Below, piece by piece: positions 35,831 to 44,882 of a stretch of DNA of 64,000 nt. The translations under genes were made by a program, and so were the position numbers. Under the pieces are notes generated by a model. The model did no database searches. It had not been told where the DNA came from and saw only the letters and a list, made by a program, of their open reading frames with translations. The DNA is from Flexithrix dorotheae DSM 6795 (GTDB taxonomy: Bacteria; Bacteroidota; Bacteroidia; Cytophagales; Flammeovirgaceae): contig NZ_KB903454.1 of NCBI RefSeq assembly GCF_000379765.1, positions 310,001 through 374,000 on the forward strand, given 5' to 3'. Numbering within the stretch: position 1 is the first letter of the stretch; every line of letters starts with the position of its first letter.

Positions 35831-36355
35831 TCAGCTAATTCCATAATACAACTCTTTCCATTTTTTCCATCCATTTTTCTCCTTTTTATAAACTACACCA
35901 ACTTGAAATCCACAATCTCCCCGACATTTATAAAAACATTCAATGTAGGCATATTTAGCATTAATTGAAAAAAACGGCTGACCAAACATTATTACTCCTT
36001 TAAATGTATTATCGTTCCTCCAAATTTCTGGAAATTTATGCTCTGAAATCAATTCATATTTTAAACTTTTCATAGATTGGGAATCTATTTTTTTGAAAGA
36101 TTCTTCCTTTTGCTCTATCAAAGTCTTTAATTCAAATTGATCATTTTCTAATTTTAATGCTGTCAATTTCTCTAAATCAATACTTAAATCAAGTTCAGTA
36201 AAATTGATAGTTTCATCTAATATTTTACAATTTTCAGGAAACTCATAATCATCCAATACCATTTTATACAAATCAAAATAGTTCTCATTCGGCTGGCAGG
36301 AAATAAGCAGCCCGAAACAATATAATCGGATAAAAAACGAAATCGTATTGCTCAT
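35831..36355 (-). CDS. Hypothetical lipoprotein
   Basis: This 174-residue protein starts with a lipoprotein signal (LYCFGLLISCQPN, lipid Cys at 20). The remainder is charged and alpha/beta, with a cysteine-containing patch ECFYKCRGDCGFQVGVVYKKEKNGW near the end that could form disulfides outside the cytoplasm. The C-terminal strand pattern (GVVYKKEKNGWKKWKEL) is reminiscent of small periplasmic proteins that present a final beta-hairpin. I recognise no family. It is isolated, with a candidate minus-strand promoter element (TACTTTTG) at 36541-36548. Confidence 0.65.
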   Translation of the reverse strand: MSNTISFFIRLYCFGLLISCQPNENYFDLYKMVLDDYEFPENCKILDETINFTELDLSIDLEKLTALKLENDQFELKTLIEQKEESFKKIDSQSMKSLKYELISEHKFPEIWRNDNTFKGVIMFGQPFFSINAKYAYIECFYKCRGDCGFQVGVVYKKEKNGWKKWKELYYGIS

Positions 36356-36698
36356 TTATTAATTACCTTTTAATTGAATTGTTGACCAATTTTATTAATC
36401 TCTGGGTAATTCTTTTCTATTAATCCAATAAATCAAAAGTCATTACAATATTATTTTGTACCTTTACGGTATAAGAGTAGTGAAATTTCTTTCCGAAAAT
36501 TCCCCGATTGTATAATCCATCCTTCACCGGTCTGCTGCCACAAAAGTAAATCAACCAAGTGGTAAAATTATCTCTTTGGGAATGAGTTAGTTAACATTCA
36601 GATTTTATCAATGGTGGATAACTTTTATCCTTCCACGACTCTATTAATTGTTCGGACAGAACATATTTTAAAATTTTTCATAAAACAAAACTTATTGA
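36356..36698. other. Intergenic region before the cold-shock gene
   Basis: This region between two divergent genes carries no ORF of note. A TACTTTTG element lies on the minus strand at 36541-36548, suited to the lipoprotein gene. A compact hairpin GGATAA-CTT-TTATCC lies at 36616-36630, within what should be the leader of the cold-shock gene. Structured leaders are common on cold-shock mRNAs, but no thermosensor family is recognisable. Confidence 0.35.
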
Positions 36699-37136
36699 AT
36701 GGCGAAATCAAAAGAGACATTTGGCAAAAAAGAAAAAGAGAAAAAAAGATTAAAGAAAAAGCAGGATAAGCAACTGCGAAAAGAAGAAAGAAAAGCGGCT
36801 GAAAACGTAGAAATGACTGTTTACGTGGATGAATATGGAAATCTTGTGGAAACTCCGCCAGATCCAACCAAGAAGAAGAAGATTAAAGCGGAAAACATTG
36901 TAATCGGAGTTCCAAAACAGGAAGACATTGAAGATGACCACATCAGAAGAGGTCGGGTAGAGTTTTTTAATGAACAAAAAGGATTTGGTTTCATTAAAGA
37001 TCTTGATTCAAGAGAAAAATATTTTGTGCATGTTAATGGTCTTTTGGAAGAAATCAAGGAAAATAATATGGTAACTTTTGAGCTTGAGCAAGGCATGAAA
37101 GGCATGAATGCTGTAAAAGTAAAAAAGTCCAAATAA
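36699..37136 (+). CDS. Cold-shock-domain protein with lysine-rich N-terminal extension
   Basis: This 145-residue protein has a cold-shock OB-fold in its C-terminal half (about 82-145), with RNP1 as KGFGFI (94-99) and RNP2 as YFVHV (108-112). It should bind single-stranded RNA or DNA and melt mRNA structure. The first 35 residues are extremely basic (KKEKEKKRLKKKQDKQLRKEER), followed by a linker VYVDEYGNLVETPPDPTKKKK. The standard CspA length is about 70, so the extension doubles the protein. The same composite layout occurs in other Bacteroidetes. It shares a strong terminator with the convergent permease gene. Confidence 0.9.
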   Translation: MAKSKETFGKKEKEKKRLKKKQDKQLRKEERKAAENVEMTVYVDEYGNLVETPPDPTKKKKIKAENIVIGVPKQEDIEDDHIRRGRVEFFNEQKGFGFIKDLDSREKYFVHVNGLLEEIKENNMVTFELEQGMKGMNAVKVKKSK

Positions 37137-37198
37137 GTTTTGAAAGGCACCCGTTTTTATGGGTTTTAATATAAATAGGACCTAAATGGTTCTACTGG

Positions 37199-37234
37199 AA
37201 AGCCTTCTGTTTTTGATGAAACAGAAGGCTTTTT
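37199..37234. terminator. Bidirectional terminator between cold-shock and permease genes
   Basis: AAAGCCTTCTGTTT pairs perfectly with AAACAGAAGGCTTT around a six-base loop; runs of A and T flank it. Confidence 0.93.
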
Positions 37235-37257
37235 CAATTTGTAGGGCGAGATAATTC

Positions 37258-39930
37258 TTATTCGATTCGCAAAGTTTCTACAGGATTAAGATAAGCTGCT
37301 TTTATCGATTGAAAACTAACAGTAGCAATAGCAATAGTCAGAGTAATGATCCCTCCCAAAAGAAAAATAAATAAATTTAAAGATATCTTATAAGCAAAGG
37401 AAGATAACCACCAATCCATCAGAAACCAGCTTAGTGGTGTGGCAATGAGAAAGGCTATTCCCACCAGAATAGCAAACTCTCTGGTAAGCAATAAAGTAAT
37501 CTGATTCACCGTAGCCCCCATCACTTTTCTGATCCCAACCTCTTTCATTTTTTGCTCTGCAGAAAAGGAAGCAAGCGCAAAAAGGCCAAGGCAGGCTATA
37601 AAAATGGCTGTAAAAGCTGCCACAGCAAATAATTTCCCACGTCTTAAATCGGCTTCATAAAATAAAGCCATTTGTTCATCCAGAAAATGATATTCGAACA
37701 AATGCCCTGGGTCAACTTTATGAAGGATTTCTTCCATGCTGGCAAGAGTCTGGGTGATATTATCACCGGTGATTTTTGCCGAGAAATAATCTATTCGGTG
37801 AACCGGATTATTGTGATAGGCAATAATCATAGGTTTTACTTCCTCATGCAAGGACTGGAAGTGGAAATCTTTTACTATCCCAATAATTCTGGTTTTAAAA
37901 TCTCCATGTTGTAAGGGCTGTTCTGATCCACCATAATTCACTGCACTAATAATTACTTCCTGTTGATCAGGATGGACTACCCCTAATAATTTTGCAGCAG
38001 ATTCATTGATGATTAAAGAAACAGAGTCAGAATTGTTGGCCTCGTTAAAATTTCGGCCCTGTAAAAGTTCCACTTCAAATGTGGTTAGGAAATTGGCATC
38101 GGCACCAATGAAATATAATTCCCGGTGATTGCCACTTTCATTTGCCATAGCCGCTTTTACCCTGGCCAGGTTTTTCCATTCTCCGGGTATCCTTGAGGAA
38201 ACAGAAACATTTTTGACCGTGGCCAATCCCAAATAGCCATTCTTAATAGTTTCATATCCACCTCTTACATTTCCCGTGTTAATATCCACAATTAGGAGGT
38301 GTTCTTTGTTAAATCCAAGAGGTTTCTGTTGAATATAATTCATTTGTTTTATCGCAACTAAAGTAGCCACAATCATCACAATGGAGATAGTGAATTGAAA
38401 CACCACCAATGCTCTTCTGAGGTTTACTGCCCGGCCTGCATTTATTTTTATACCTTTTAATACCTGAACAGGGTGAAAAGAAGAAAGATAAAATGCAGGA
38501 TAAAGCCCTGAAATGATGCCAATCAATATTGCCACACCAAAAATCCCTGTGAGAATAATTGGATCTGTACTGAAATTTAAGGCCAAAGCCTTTTGGGTAA
38601 ATGAATTGGCAAAAGGTAAAAGCAATTGCACCAAACCAAGAGCCAGTGTTAAGGCAATAAAAGTTGTTAGCAATGACTCAGTAATAAATTGGCCAATTAA
38701 CCCCATTCTGGCTGCTCCAACTACCTTTCTCACCCCAATTTCCCTTGCTCTTCCGGCAGATTTTGCTGTGGCCATATTCATATAATTAATGGAGGCAATG
38801 AGTATTAAAAATAATCCGATTCCCGAAAAAATATAGATATACCAGATGTTCCCAGGTGATTCATTCATGCCCATTTCAATATGAGAAGAATAGAAATGGA
38901 TTTTTTTAAGGGGTTGAAAATAAAGATCAGGTTTGAGGTTTTCTTCAGTATCAGTATTTTGCGCCACCAACGTGTTTAATTTATCCTGTAACTGAGGAAT
39001 ATTTATCCCTTTTTTTACCTGAAGATAAGTTAGGAAATTATTTGAACTCCAATCTTTTCCTTCAAACCTTTCATACATGGGCAAGGCTTTCAGGGTATTG
39101 AAGGAATACAGAATTTGGAATTGCAAATGAGAATTTTTGGGGATATTGGCTAAAACTCCTGTAATTTTAAATTGCATTTCCTCCCCACGGTCGGTTAAGA
39201 CTAATTTCCCCATCGGGTCCTCATCTCCAAATAGCAACCTGGCTAAATCTTCAGTAATTACCGCAGAACGAGGTTCTACCAAAGCAGTATTTCTATCCCC
39301 CTTCAGGAGCGGAAAATCGAATACATCAAAGAAACTTTGTTCTGCAAAAGAGAATGCCTGATAAGAAGAATTTTCTTCACTTTCCTCCATTACTTTTGAA
39401 CGACCAAAGTTTACGAACTTCACCGCATTTTCCACCTCAGCAAAATTCCTGATGGTTTCACCTGAAATATTAAAACCCACTTCAGCCAAATGCCTTTCTT
39501 CACCATTATCAGTGATTTTCTTATCAATCACCCTGTATATTTGATCACTCTTTTCATGCTGACTGTCAAATCGAAGTTCGTCCAATAAATAAAGGGAAAT
39601 CAAAAGCGAACAAGCCATTCCGAAAGAAAGACCTACGAGATTGATAGTAGCATATCCTTTATGTCTTAAAAAATTACGGTAAGCGATAATGAGATAATTT
39701 CTGATCATATCAATGTTATTTTTTGGGATAGGGTTAGTTTTTTTAATAAGATAAGGACGAAAGGAACGGATTACAGTCCAGGAATAAATAAGGCCAGCTT
39801 TACGCTTTCCTAAAACATGAAAATTTTCCAGAAATTCTTCATATAAATCTCCTTCAATTTCTTCCAGGTATTCCTCATCACAAAAAGATCTGAGAAATTT
39901 TTGCATCATTAGAGGAGGCTGATTTTTCAT
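37258..39930 (-). CDS. FtsX-type ABC permease with PadR-linked prefix domain
   Basis: This 890-residue permease begins with a soluble 'permease prefix' domain (about 1-75; FLRSFCDEEYLEEIEGDLYEEF), seen mainly in permeases encoded with PadR regulators. Two MacB/FtsX repeats follow: each has an N-terminal helix, a periplasmic domain and a three-helix FtsX core, with AREIGVRKVVGA and KEVGIRKVMGA coupling loops. It ends in LNPVETLRIE. The duplication within one chain lets it act as the whole transmembrane part. ATG at 39930 overlaps the padR stop as ATGA and is preceded by AAAGGAGGTG, an unusually strong Shine-Dalgarno for this phylum. No ATPase gene is adjacent. Efflux or envelope stress are likely roles. 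Confidence 0.93.
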   Translation of the reverse strand: MKNQPPLMMQKFLRSFCDEEYLEEIEGDLYEEFLENFHVLGKRKAGLIYSWTVIRSFRPYLIKKTNPIPKNNIDMIRNYLIIAYRNFLRHKGYATINLVGLSFGMACSLLISLYLLDELRFDSQHEKSDQIYRVIDKKITDNGEERHLAEVGFNISGETIRNFAEVENAVKFVNFGRSKVMEESEENSSYQAFSFAEQSFFDVFDFPLLKGDRNTALVEPRSAVITEDLARLLFGDEDPMGKLVLTDRGEEMQFKITGVLANIPKNSHLQFQILYSFNTLKALPMYERFEGKDWSSNNFLTYLQVKKGINIPQLQDKLNTLVAQNTDTEENLKPDLYFQPLKKIHFYSSHIEMGMNESPGNIWYIYIFSGIGLFLILIASINYMNMATAKSAGRAREIGVRKVVGAARMGLIGQFITESLLTTFIALTLALGLVQLLLPFANSFTQKALALNFSTDPIILTGIFGVAILIGIISGLYPAFYLSSFHPVQVLKGIKINAGRAVNLRRALVVFQFTISIVMIVATLVAIKQMNYIQQKPLGFNKEHLLIVDINTGNVRGGYETIKNGYLGLATVKNVSVSSRIPGEWKNLARVKAAMANESGNHRELYFIGADANFLTTFEVELLQGRNFNEANNSDSVSLIINESAAKLLGVVHPDQQEVIISAVNYGGSEQPLQHGDFKTRIIGIVKDFHFQSLHEEVKPMIIAYHNNPVHRIDYFSAKITGDNITQTLASMEEILHKVDPGHLFEYHFLDEQMALFYEADLRRGKLFAVAAFTAIFIACLGLFALASFSAEQKMKEVGIRKVMGATVNQITLLLTREFAILVGIAFLIATPLSWFLMDWWLSSFAYKISLNLFIFLLGGIITLTIAIATVSFQSIKAAYLNPVETLRIE

Positions 39931-40265
39931 GATCCACCTCCTTTCAAAACAATTTCCGGAATAGCAGACCACAAATTCTGGCGAAGGGAATTAGCTTGTT
40001 CCAAAGCCTGAATGCCAAAGCTCGTCAGGTTGAAATATTTCTTTCTTTTTCCTCCTCTGGCTTTGGTGGCCTCTCCCATTCTCGATTTCAGAAAACCTTT
40101 TTCTTCCAGCCTGTAAAGAGCCGCATGAATGGCACTCAAATTTACTTTTCTTCTGGCTCTTTCTTCCACTTCTTTTTTGATGCTTAAACCATAGGCTTCA
40201 TCATACAAAACTCCCACAGTAAGTAATACAATCTCCTCAAATTCTCCAAGTGATGTTCCTTTCAT
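39927..40265 (-). CDS. PadR-family transcriptional regulator
   Basis: This 112-residue winged-helix protein controls the downstream permease. It has the PadR DNA-binding domain: LGEFEEIVLLTVGVLYDEAYGLSIKKEVEER, the recognition-helix region VNLSAIHAALYRLEEKGFLKSRMGE, and the wing GGKRKKYFNLTSFGIQAL. The C-terminal dimerisation helix is short. It overlaps the permease gene by four bases, a fixed pairing in Cytophagales. PadR proteins typically repress their own operon until a ligand binds. A tandem 27-base repeat sits over its promoter. ATG at 40265 is preferred to the TTG at 40271. Confidence 0.95.
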   Translation of the reverse strand: MKGTSLGEFEEIVLLTVGVLYDEAYGLSIKKEVEERARRKVNLSAIHAALYRLEEKGFLKSRMGEATKARGGKRKKYFNLTSFGIQALEQANSLRQNLWSAIPEIVLKGGGS

Positions 40266-40271
40266 AACCAA

Positions 40272-40696
40272 CTATATTTTCCACAAATGTAAATAATATC
40301 AATACGCAGATTTTATATTTTCCATAAATGTAAATAATATATTGATAAAGGTAAAAATTTCGGGATAGATGGAAGTTGAATTCAGAAATTTTAAACCCTT
40401 TTTAAAAACCTCTGGAATTAATTATACCTCCAACCTGTAATTTTTTCCAGCATTAATTTATAATTTAAGGGCTTGATTTAAAGAGGTGAATCAAACTTTA
40501 TTTTTTGATTGTAAATTGTCACAAAGCGGTTGGCAGGTTTAGCGCCTCAGGTCGCAGAAAAATTTAGCATTTGTATGGCTACCAGATGTTAGCATCGTCC
40601 AGATTTTTCTAATGTCTGAGTTCCTTAATCTATCCATTTTTGTTTTCAAACAACAAGTTTAAATCACCTAAAGTAATATTCCTATTAATTGGTTTT
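40272..40696. other. Intergenic region between padR and penicillin acylase genes
   Basis: Apart from the padR repeat there is no gene. On the plus strand TAGCATTTG at 40565-40573 is a near match to a -7 element and may serve the acylase gene, giving a leader of about 120 bases. I see no other recognisable site. Confidence 0.35.
40273..40340 (-). repeat. Tandem 27-base repeat over the padR promoter
   Basis: Two copies at 40273-40299 and 40314-40340 differ at one of 27 positions and are 41 bases apart start to start, about four helical turns. On the minus strand each has TACATTT in its middle. In the copy nearer the gene this is the exact -7 box TACATTTG (40284-40291), 18 bases from the padR ATG. 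The arrangement fits a pair of operators for PadR autorepression, which is inference. Confidence 0.6.
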
Positions 40697-43129
40697 ATGA
40701 AGCTTTTGAAGTTTATTATATCACTTACCTTTACCGTATCCCTCATTATCGCACTCAACACTAAAATCAGTGTGGTTCCTCCTGTGGGAAAATTTCTTGA
40801 CCCTTTCCATGGCTTTTGGCAAAATGCTGAAGCAGAAGATTTTATACCCGAGACGGAGTTGGATGTAAAAGGCTTAAAAGATGGGGCCAGTGTAATTTTC
40901 AATGAACAATGGATTCCTCATATTTTTGCCGAAAATGAAGACGATTTATACTTTTTACAGGGTTATGTGACCGCTAATTTCAGGCTTTGGCAAATGGATT
41001 TCCAAACCATGGCTGCAGCCGGAAGAATTAGTGAACTGGTTGGCCCCGCAGCCATTAATCTGGATAGAGAAAACCGAAGAAAAGGGATGGTAATGGCAGC
41101 GCAAAACTCTGAAAAGGAAATGATGGCCGATCCTGAACTAAGCAAAGTAGTACAAGCTTATTCGGAGGGAATAAACGCTTATATCAATTCCCTGGAATAT
41201 GAAGATTTGCCCATAGAATATAAATTACTGGATTATGAGCCTGAATTATGGTCACCGGTGAAGTGTGGTCTGCTTTTAAAGTATATGGCCAATAACCTGA
41301 GTTTTAGGAATAGCGATTTAGAATATACGAATGGCATTCAAATGTTTGATAAAGCCACCTTTGATATCCTTTTTCCTGAAATGCATCCCGAACAGGATCC
41401 AATTGTAAATGGAACCACTGAATGGAATTTTGAAAAAGTTGCCATTGATACGCCATCCACTCCTTTTAGCATTGCGAATGAATTGATTGACAGACCACTT
41501 ATTGAAAAACAACCCGCTGATATTGGAAGTAACAATTGGGCAGTTGCCGGAGCCAAAACCCAATCGGGAAATCCCCTTTTATGTGGTGACCCACATTTGG
41601 GGTTAAATCTCCCTTCTATCTGGTATGTGGTTCAGCTCACTGCTCCGGGAATAAATGTATATGGCGCCTCCCTGCCCGGTTCTCCGAATGTCATCATAGG
41701 ATTTAATGACCATGTAGCCTGGAGTGTCACCAATGCACTTAGAGATGTAGTCGATTGGTATAAAATAGAATTTAAGGATGATTCCAAAACCGAATACAAA
41801 CTGGATGGGGAATGGGTAAAAAGTGAAATGACCATTGAAGAAATCAAACAAAGAGGGACTTCTTCTTTTTATGATACGATTTACCAAACCAAATGGGGGC
41901 CGGTAATGTATGATGATAGTTTTCGACCAGGTTCCGGGAAAAGTAATTACGCCTTAAGATGGGTGGCTCACGATAAATCGAAAGAAGCCAAAGCATTTTA
42001 TTTATTGAATAGAGCTCAAAATTATAATGATTATCGGGAGGCTTTAAAATTTTACCATTGCCCGGCCCAGAATTTTGTATTTGCTTCCACCTCAGGCGAT
42101 ATTGCCATGGTGATTCAGGGGAAATTTCCGGTCAAATTTCCCAACCAGGGGAAATACCTGATGGATGGCACAAAATCGGCAAATGGCTGGCAAAAATTTA
42201 TCCCGGCAGAACATAATGTTTTTGCTTTAAATCCGGATCGAAACTTTGTCAGTTCAGCCAATCAGCATCCGGTAGATCAATCCTATCCCTACTATGTATT
42301 TGCAGATGGTTATGAGTATTACAGGAACAGGAGAATTAATGAGATACTCGACTCTATGGATCAAATTACTGCAAAGGATATGATGGTCATGCAAAATGAC
42401 AACCTCAATCTGAGGGCTAAAGAAGCCTTGCCGTATATGCTTCAGCAAATTGATGAATCTGTTTTAAAACCCAATGAACTGGAAATTTACAAGGTGCTTT
42501 CTGAGTGGAATTACATTAATGATCCATTTGTAAAAGGGCCTACTTTTTATGAAATCTGGCAGGATATTCTGTATTCCACTATTTGGGACGAGTTTAAAAA
42601 TGCCAAGGTAGAACTAGAATGGCCCGATCCGTTTACTACTGTGAAACTGCTAAAGGAAAAGCCTGATTTCAAATTATTTGATATTGAAAATACTGATCGA
42701 AAAGAAACTGCGGCTGACCTTATAAAAATATCATTTTCTCAAATGGCAGAACGGGTAAAAAAAGTTAAGGAAGAAAATGGGGAGGAAAAAGTATTTTGGG
42801 CGAATTTTAAAAGTACCACAGCCCAGCATTTGGCCCGCTTAGCTCCGTTCAGTGTACCAAATATTCCCAATGGAGGAAACCACAATATTATAAATGCCAC
42901 AAGTGAAAAACATGGTCCATCCTGGCGAATCATCGTAGAACTGGATAAAAGCGGAGTACATGGCTGGGGAGTTTACCCGGGTGGACAATCGGGCAATCCC
43001 GGAAGTTATCACTATTCTGATTTGATTTACAAATGGTCGAAAGGGGAATATTACCCATTAAGGCTTTTAAAACCGGAGGACGAAAATGCTGACGGAGTCG
43101 CTTTTGTTCAAAAATTTCAGCCTGAATAA
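40697..43129 (+). CDS. Penicillin acylase family Ntn-hydrolase
   Basis: This 810-residue N-terminal-nucleophile amidase is exported by its hydrophobic N-terminus (FIISLTFTVSLIIAL). Self-cleavage should free the nucleophile Ser278 in DIGSNNWAVAG, leaving an alpha chain with VIFNEQWIPHIFAENEDDLYFLQGYVTANFRLWQMD and a beta chain with GDPHLGLNLPS, GFNDHVAWSVTNALRDVVDWY and NGGNHNIINA. Members cut penicillins, acyl-homoserine lactones or other N-acyl amides; natural substrates are often quorum signals or unknown. ATG at 40697 is chosen over 40640, as only it begins the membrane segment. It is a single unit divergent from padR. Confidence 0.93.
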   Translation: MKLLKFIISLTFTVSLIIALNTKISVVPPVGKFLDPFHGFWQNAEAEDFIPETELDVKGLKDGASVIFNEQWIPHIFAENEDDLYFLQGYVTANFRLWQMDFQTMAAAGRISELVGPAAINLDRENRRKGMVMAAQNSEKEMMADPELSKVVQAYSEGINAYINSLEYEDLPIEYKLLDYEPELWSPVKCGLLLKYMANNLSFRNSDLEYTNGIQMFDKATFDILFPEMHPEQDPIVNGTTEWNFEKVAIDTPSTPFSIANELIDRPLIEKQPADIGSNNWAVAGAKTQSGNPLLCGDPHLGLNLPSIWYVVQLTAPGINVYGASLPGSPNVIIGFNDHVAWSVTNALRDVVDWYKIEFKDDSKTEYKLDGEWVKSEMTIEEIKQRGTSSFYDTIYQTKWGPVMYDDSFRPGSGKSNYALRWVAHDKSKEAKAFYLLNRAQNYNDYREALKFYHCPAQNFVFASTSGDIAMVIQGKFPVKFPNQGKYLMDGTKSANGWQKFIPAEHNVFALNPDRNFVSSANQHPVDQSYPYYVFADGYEYYRNRRINEILDSMDQITAKDMMVMQNDNLNLRAKEALPYMLQQIDESVLKPNELEIYKVLSEWNYINDPFVKGPTFYEIWQDILYSTIWDEFKNAKVELEWPDPFTTVKLLKEKPDFKLFDIENTDRKETAADLIKISFSQMAERVKKVKEENGEEKVFWANFKSTTAQHLARLAPFSVPNIPNGGNHNIINATSEKHGPSWRIIVELDKSGVHGWGVYPGGQSGNPGSYHYSDLIYKWSKGEYYPLRLLKPEDENADGVAFVQKFQPE

Positions 43130-43207
43130 AATTTATTTTTCCCAATGATTTACATTTAAGGCTTTTAATATTCTTTCAATTCCTCAAAAAAAGTTATTGG
43201 CAATATG

Positions 43208-43250
43208 TCCTGATAAAAGTTTAAAGTCAGGATTCTAAATGATATTTTTG
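43208..43250 (+). promoter_or_regulatory. Candidate promoter and inverted repeat ahead of hisA
   Basis: TATTTTTG at 43243-43250 matches the -7 consensus TAnnTTTG, 36 bases from the hisA ATG. An inverted repeat TCCTGA-N13-TCAGGA spans 43208-43232, over the -33 region, and could be an operator. Confidence 0.35.
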
Positions 43251-43285
43251 TCCTAAATTAACCAACTCATTTCAAATAGCATTTT

Positions 43286-44005
43286 ATGATTGAAGTTATA
43301 CCAGCCATTGATTTAATCGGTGGAAAGTGTGTGCGATTAAAGCAAGGAGATTATGCACAGCAAACGACCTATAGGGATAATCCCGTGGAAGTGGCGAAAG
43401 AATTTGAAGATTTAGGAATAAAAAGGCTGCATTTAGTTGATCTTGACGGAGCGAAAGTGAAAAAGGTAGTCAATGATCAGGTGCTCCGAAATATTACCAG
43501 GGAGACAAATTTGATAGTGGACTTTGGAGGGGGTATTCAATCCTCTGAGGATCTGGATAAAGTATTTGATGCCGGGGCAAAAATGGTTACCTGCGGAAGT
43601 GTGGCTATCAAGAAAAGGGCCTTATTCGAAGATTGGATTGCCAATTACGGAAGTGATAAAATCATTCTGGCAGCAGATGTTAAAAACAAACAAGTGGCTA
43701 TAAGTGGCTGGCAGGAAACAACCTCTATTAGCATTTTTGAGTTTCTGGATGCATATACCAAAAAAGGAATTGAGTATATTTTATGTACTGACATTGCCAA
43801 AGATGGCATGCTGACCGGTCCTTCAATTGATTTATATGTCGAAATTCAGGAAAAATTTCCATCACTGAAAGTGATTGCCAGTGGAGGAATTAGCAATGCC
43901 CAGGACATTAGAGATTTAGATAAAGCCAATTTATTTGGTACAGTGGTAGGCAAGGCCATTTATGAAGGAAAAATCACACCGGATGAATTAAAATCATTTG
44001 CATAA
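43286..44005 (+). CDS. hisA: Phosphoribosyl-formimino-AICAR-phosphate isomerase
   Basis: This 239-residue TIM-barrel isomerase converts ProFAR to PRFAR in histidine synthesis. Catalytic Asp9 is in IPAIDLIGGKCVRL and the second Asp in ILAADVKNKQVAISGW; phosphate-binding blocks VDFGGGIQ and VIASGGISN are intact. Length matches the family. Unlike the usual hisGDCBHAFI operon, hisA here stands between a penicillin acylase gene and an unrelated convergent gene, with its own terminator; the rest of the pathway must be elsewhere. A PriA-like dual role (tryptophan) is not indicated. Confidence 0.96.
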   Translation: MIEVIPAIDLIGGKCVRLKQGDYAQQTTYRDNPVEVAKEFEDLGIKRLHLVDLDGAKVKKVVNDQVLRNITRETNLIVDFGGGIQSSEDLDKVFDAGAKMVTCGSVAIKKRALFEDWIANYGSDKIILAADVKNKQVAISGWQETTSISIFEFLDAYTKKGIEYILCTDIAKDGMLTGPSIDLYVEIQEKFPSLKVIASGGISNAQDIRDLDKANLFGTVVGKAIYEGKITPDELKSFA

Positions 44006-44037
44006 AGCCTTAAAGATTTTACACCAACTGAGAGTTG

Positions 44038-44075
44038 AAAAAGCCGTGGAGGATAATTATCCTCCACGGCTTTTT
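44038..44075. terminator. Bidirectional terminator after hisA
   Basis: AAAAAGCCGTGGAGGATAA is followed directly by its perfect reverse complement, ending in a T-run. It abuts the stop of the convergent gene at 44076. Confidence 0.95.
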
Positions 44076-44720
44076 TCACATTATTTCGTTTTCAAAATAG
44101 AATTCCTTTTTGTTGATAATGGTTTCATAAGTTTGCCCGTTCAAAAATTGTGGCGAATAAATCATACCCATTTCAGCCATTCCATTATGCATAGTCCTTA
44201 AGGAGTTTCCATATGATAATAACAAATCCCGGTAGGTATCCAGCAAATCAGGATTGGTAGTTTGGTCTACTCTATCCAACAATTTAAGGCAATTGGCTTC
44301 CTGAAGCAAAATAGCTACATACAAACCTCCATTAATGGATGCTTTCCCTCTTACCACATAAGTATTGTAAATATCCTGGTGTTCCGGAAGATTAAATTTA
44401 CCTTCAGGTAAGAATTCCACAGGATTGTTTCTACCCTGACTTTTCAAAAAGCGCTTCATTTTTTGCAAATCCAAAAAAGCGTTTTGCTGATTGGAAACAA
44501 ATACATCTAACCCCCACTTATTGCGGAGAAATTCATTTACATCTTGTGATAGTTTTAATTCTTCCATAGTGAGTACCAACCCCAACTTTTCATTTTCTGA
44601 TAAAGGGTTATCTCGAGTCGGTACAGTACTGGAATTCAAAAAGAATAACAAGCAAAGTAGGACTGGCCATATAGAGATTTCTTCTCTTATGCCAAATAAG
44701 TGGCTTTTCCTGGTTTTCAT
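44076..44720 (-). CDS. Secreted DUF2202/ferritin-like protein with degenerate metal site
   Basis: This 214-residue protein has an N-terminal membrane or signal segment (ISIWPVLLCLLFFLNSS). The rest aligns by eye with DUF2202, a four-helix ferritin-like family: LVLTMEELKLSQDVNEFLRNKWGLDVF corresponds to the first helix (usually MREEEKLARDVY..L), ASINGGLYVAILLQEANCLKLLD to the middle, and LLLSYGNSLRTM to the last. The expected E..H after the first helix is SNQQNAF here, and the usual His in the last helix (S.NHLRAF) is missing, so di-metal binding is probably lost. Its neighbour upstream on the same strand is a VIT1-type iron transporter. Family assignment is moderate. Confidence 0.6.
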   Translation of the reverse strand: MKTRKSHLFGIREEISIWPVLLCLLFFLNSSTVPTRDNPLSENEKLGLVLTMEELKLSQDVNEFLRNKWGLDVFVSNQQNAFLDLQKMKRFLKSQGRNNPVEFLPEGKFNLPEHQDIYNTYVVRGKASINGGLYVAILLQEANCLKLLDRVDQTTNPDLLDTYRDLLLSYGNSLRTMHNGMAEMGMIYSPQFLNGQTYETIINKKEFYFENEIM

Positions 44721-44882
44721 TTTTTGTGTTTATTGGTTGTTTTATTCGAAGAAAAGCCCTTGAAAATATTAAAACAGGACTAATATCATGTAGCCGTTAT
44801 GATAAAAATCACCTTCAGTGTTTAGATGGATTAAACAAGGATTTACGTATACGAATTTGAATTAAAAGGAAGAGCTTTTAAA

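Noticed and set aside
37258-39930. RND or ABC multidrug efflux system with dedicated ATPase
   Set aside because: Only the permease and PadR are present; no ATPase or membrane-fusion gene is adjacent, so a complete pump is not shown here.
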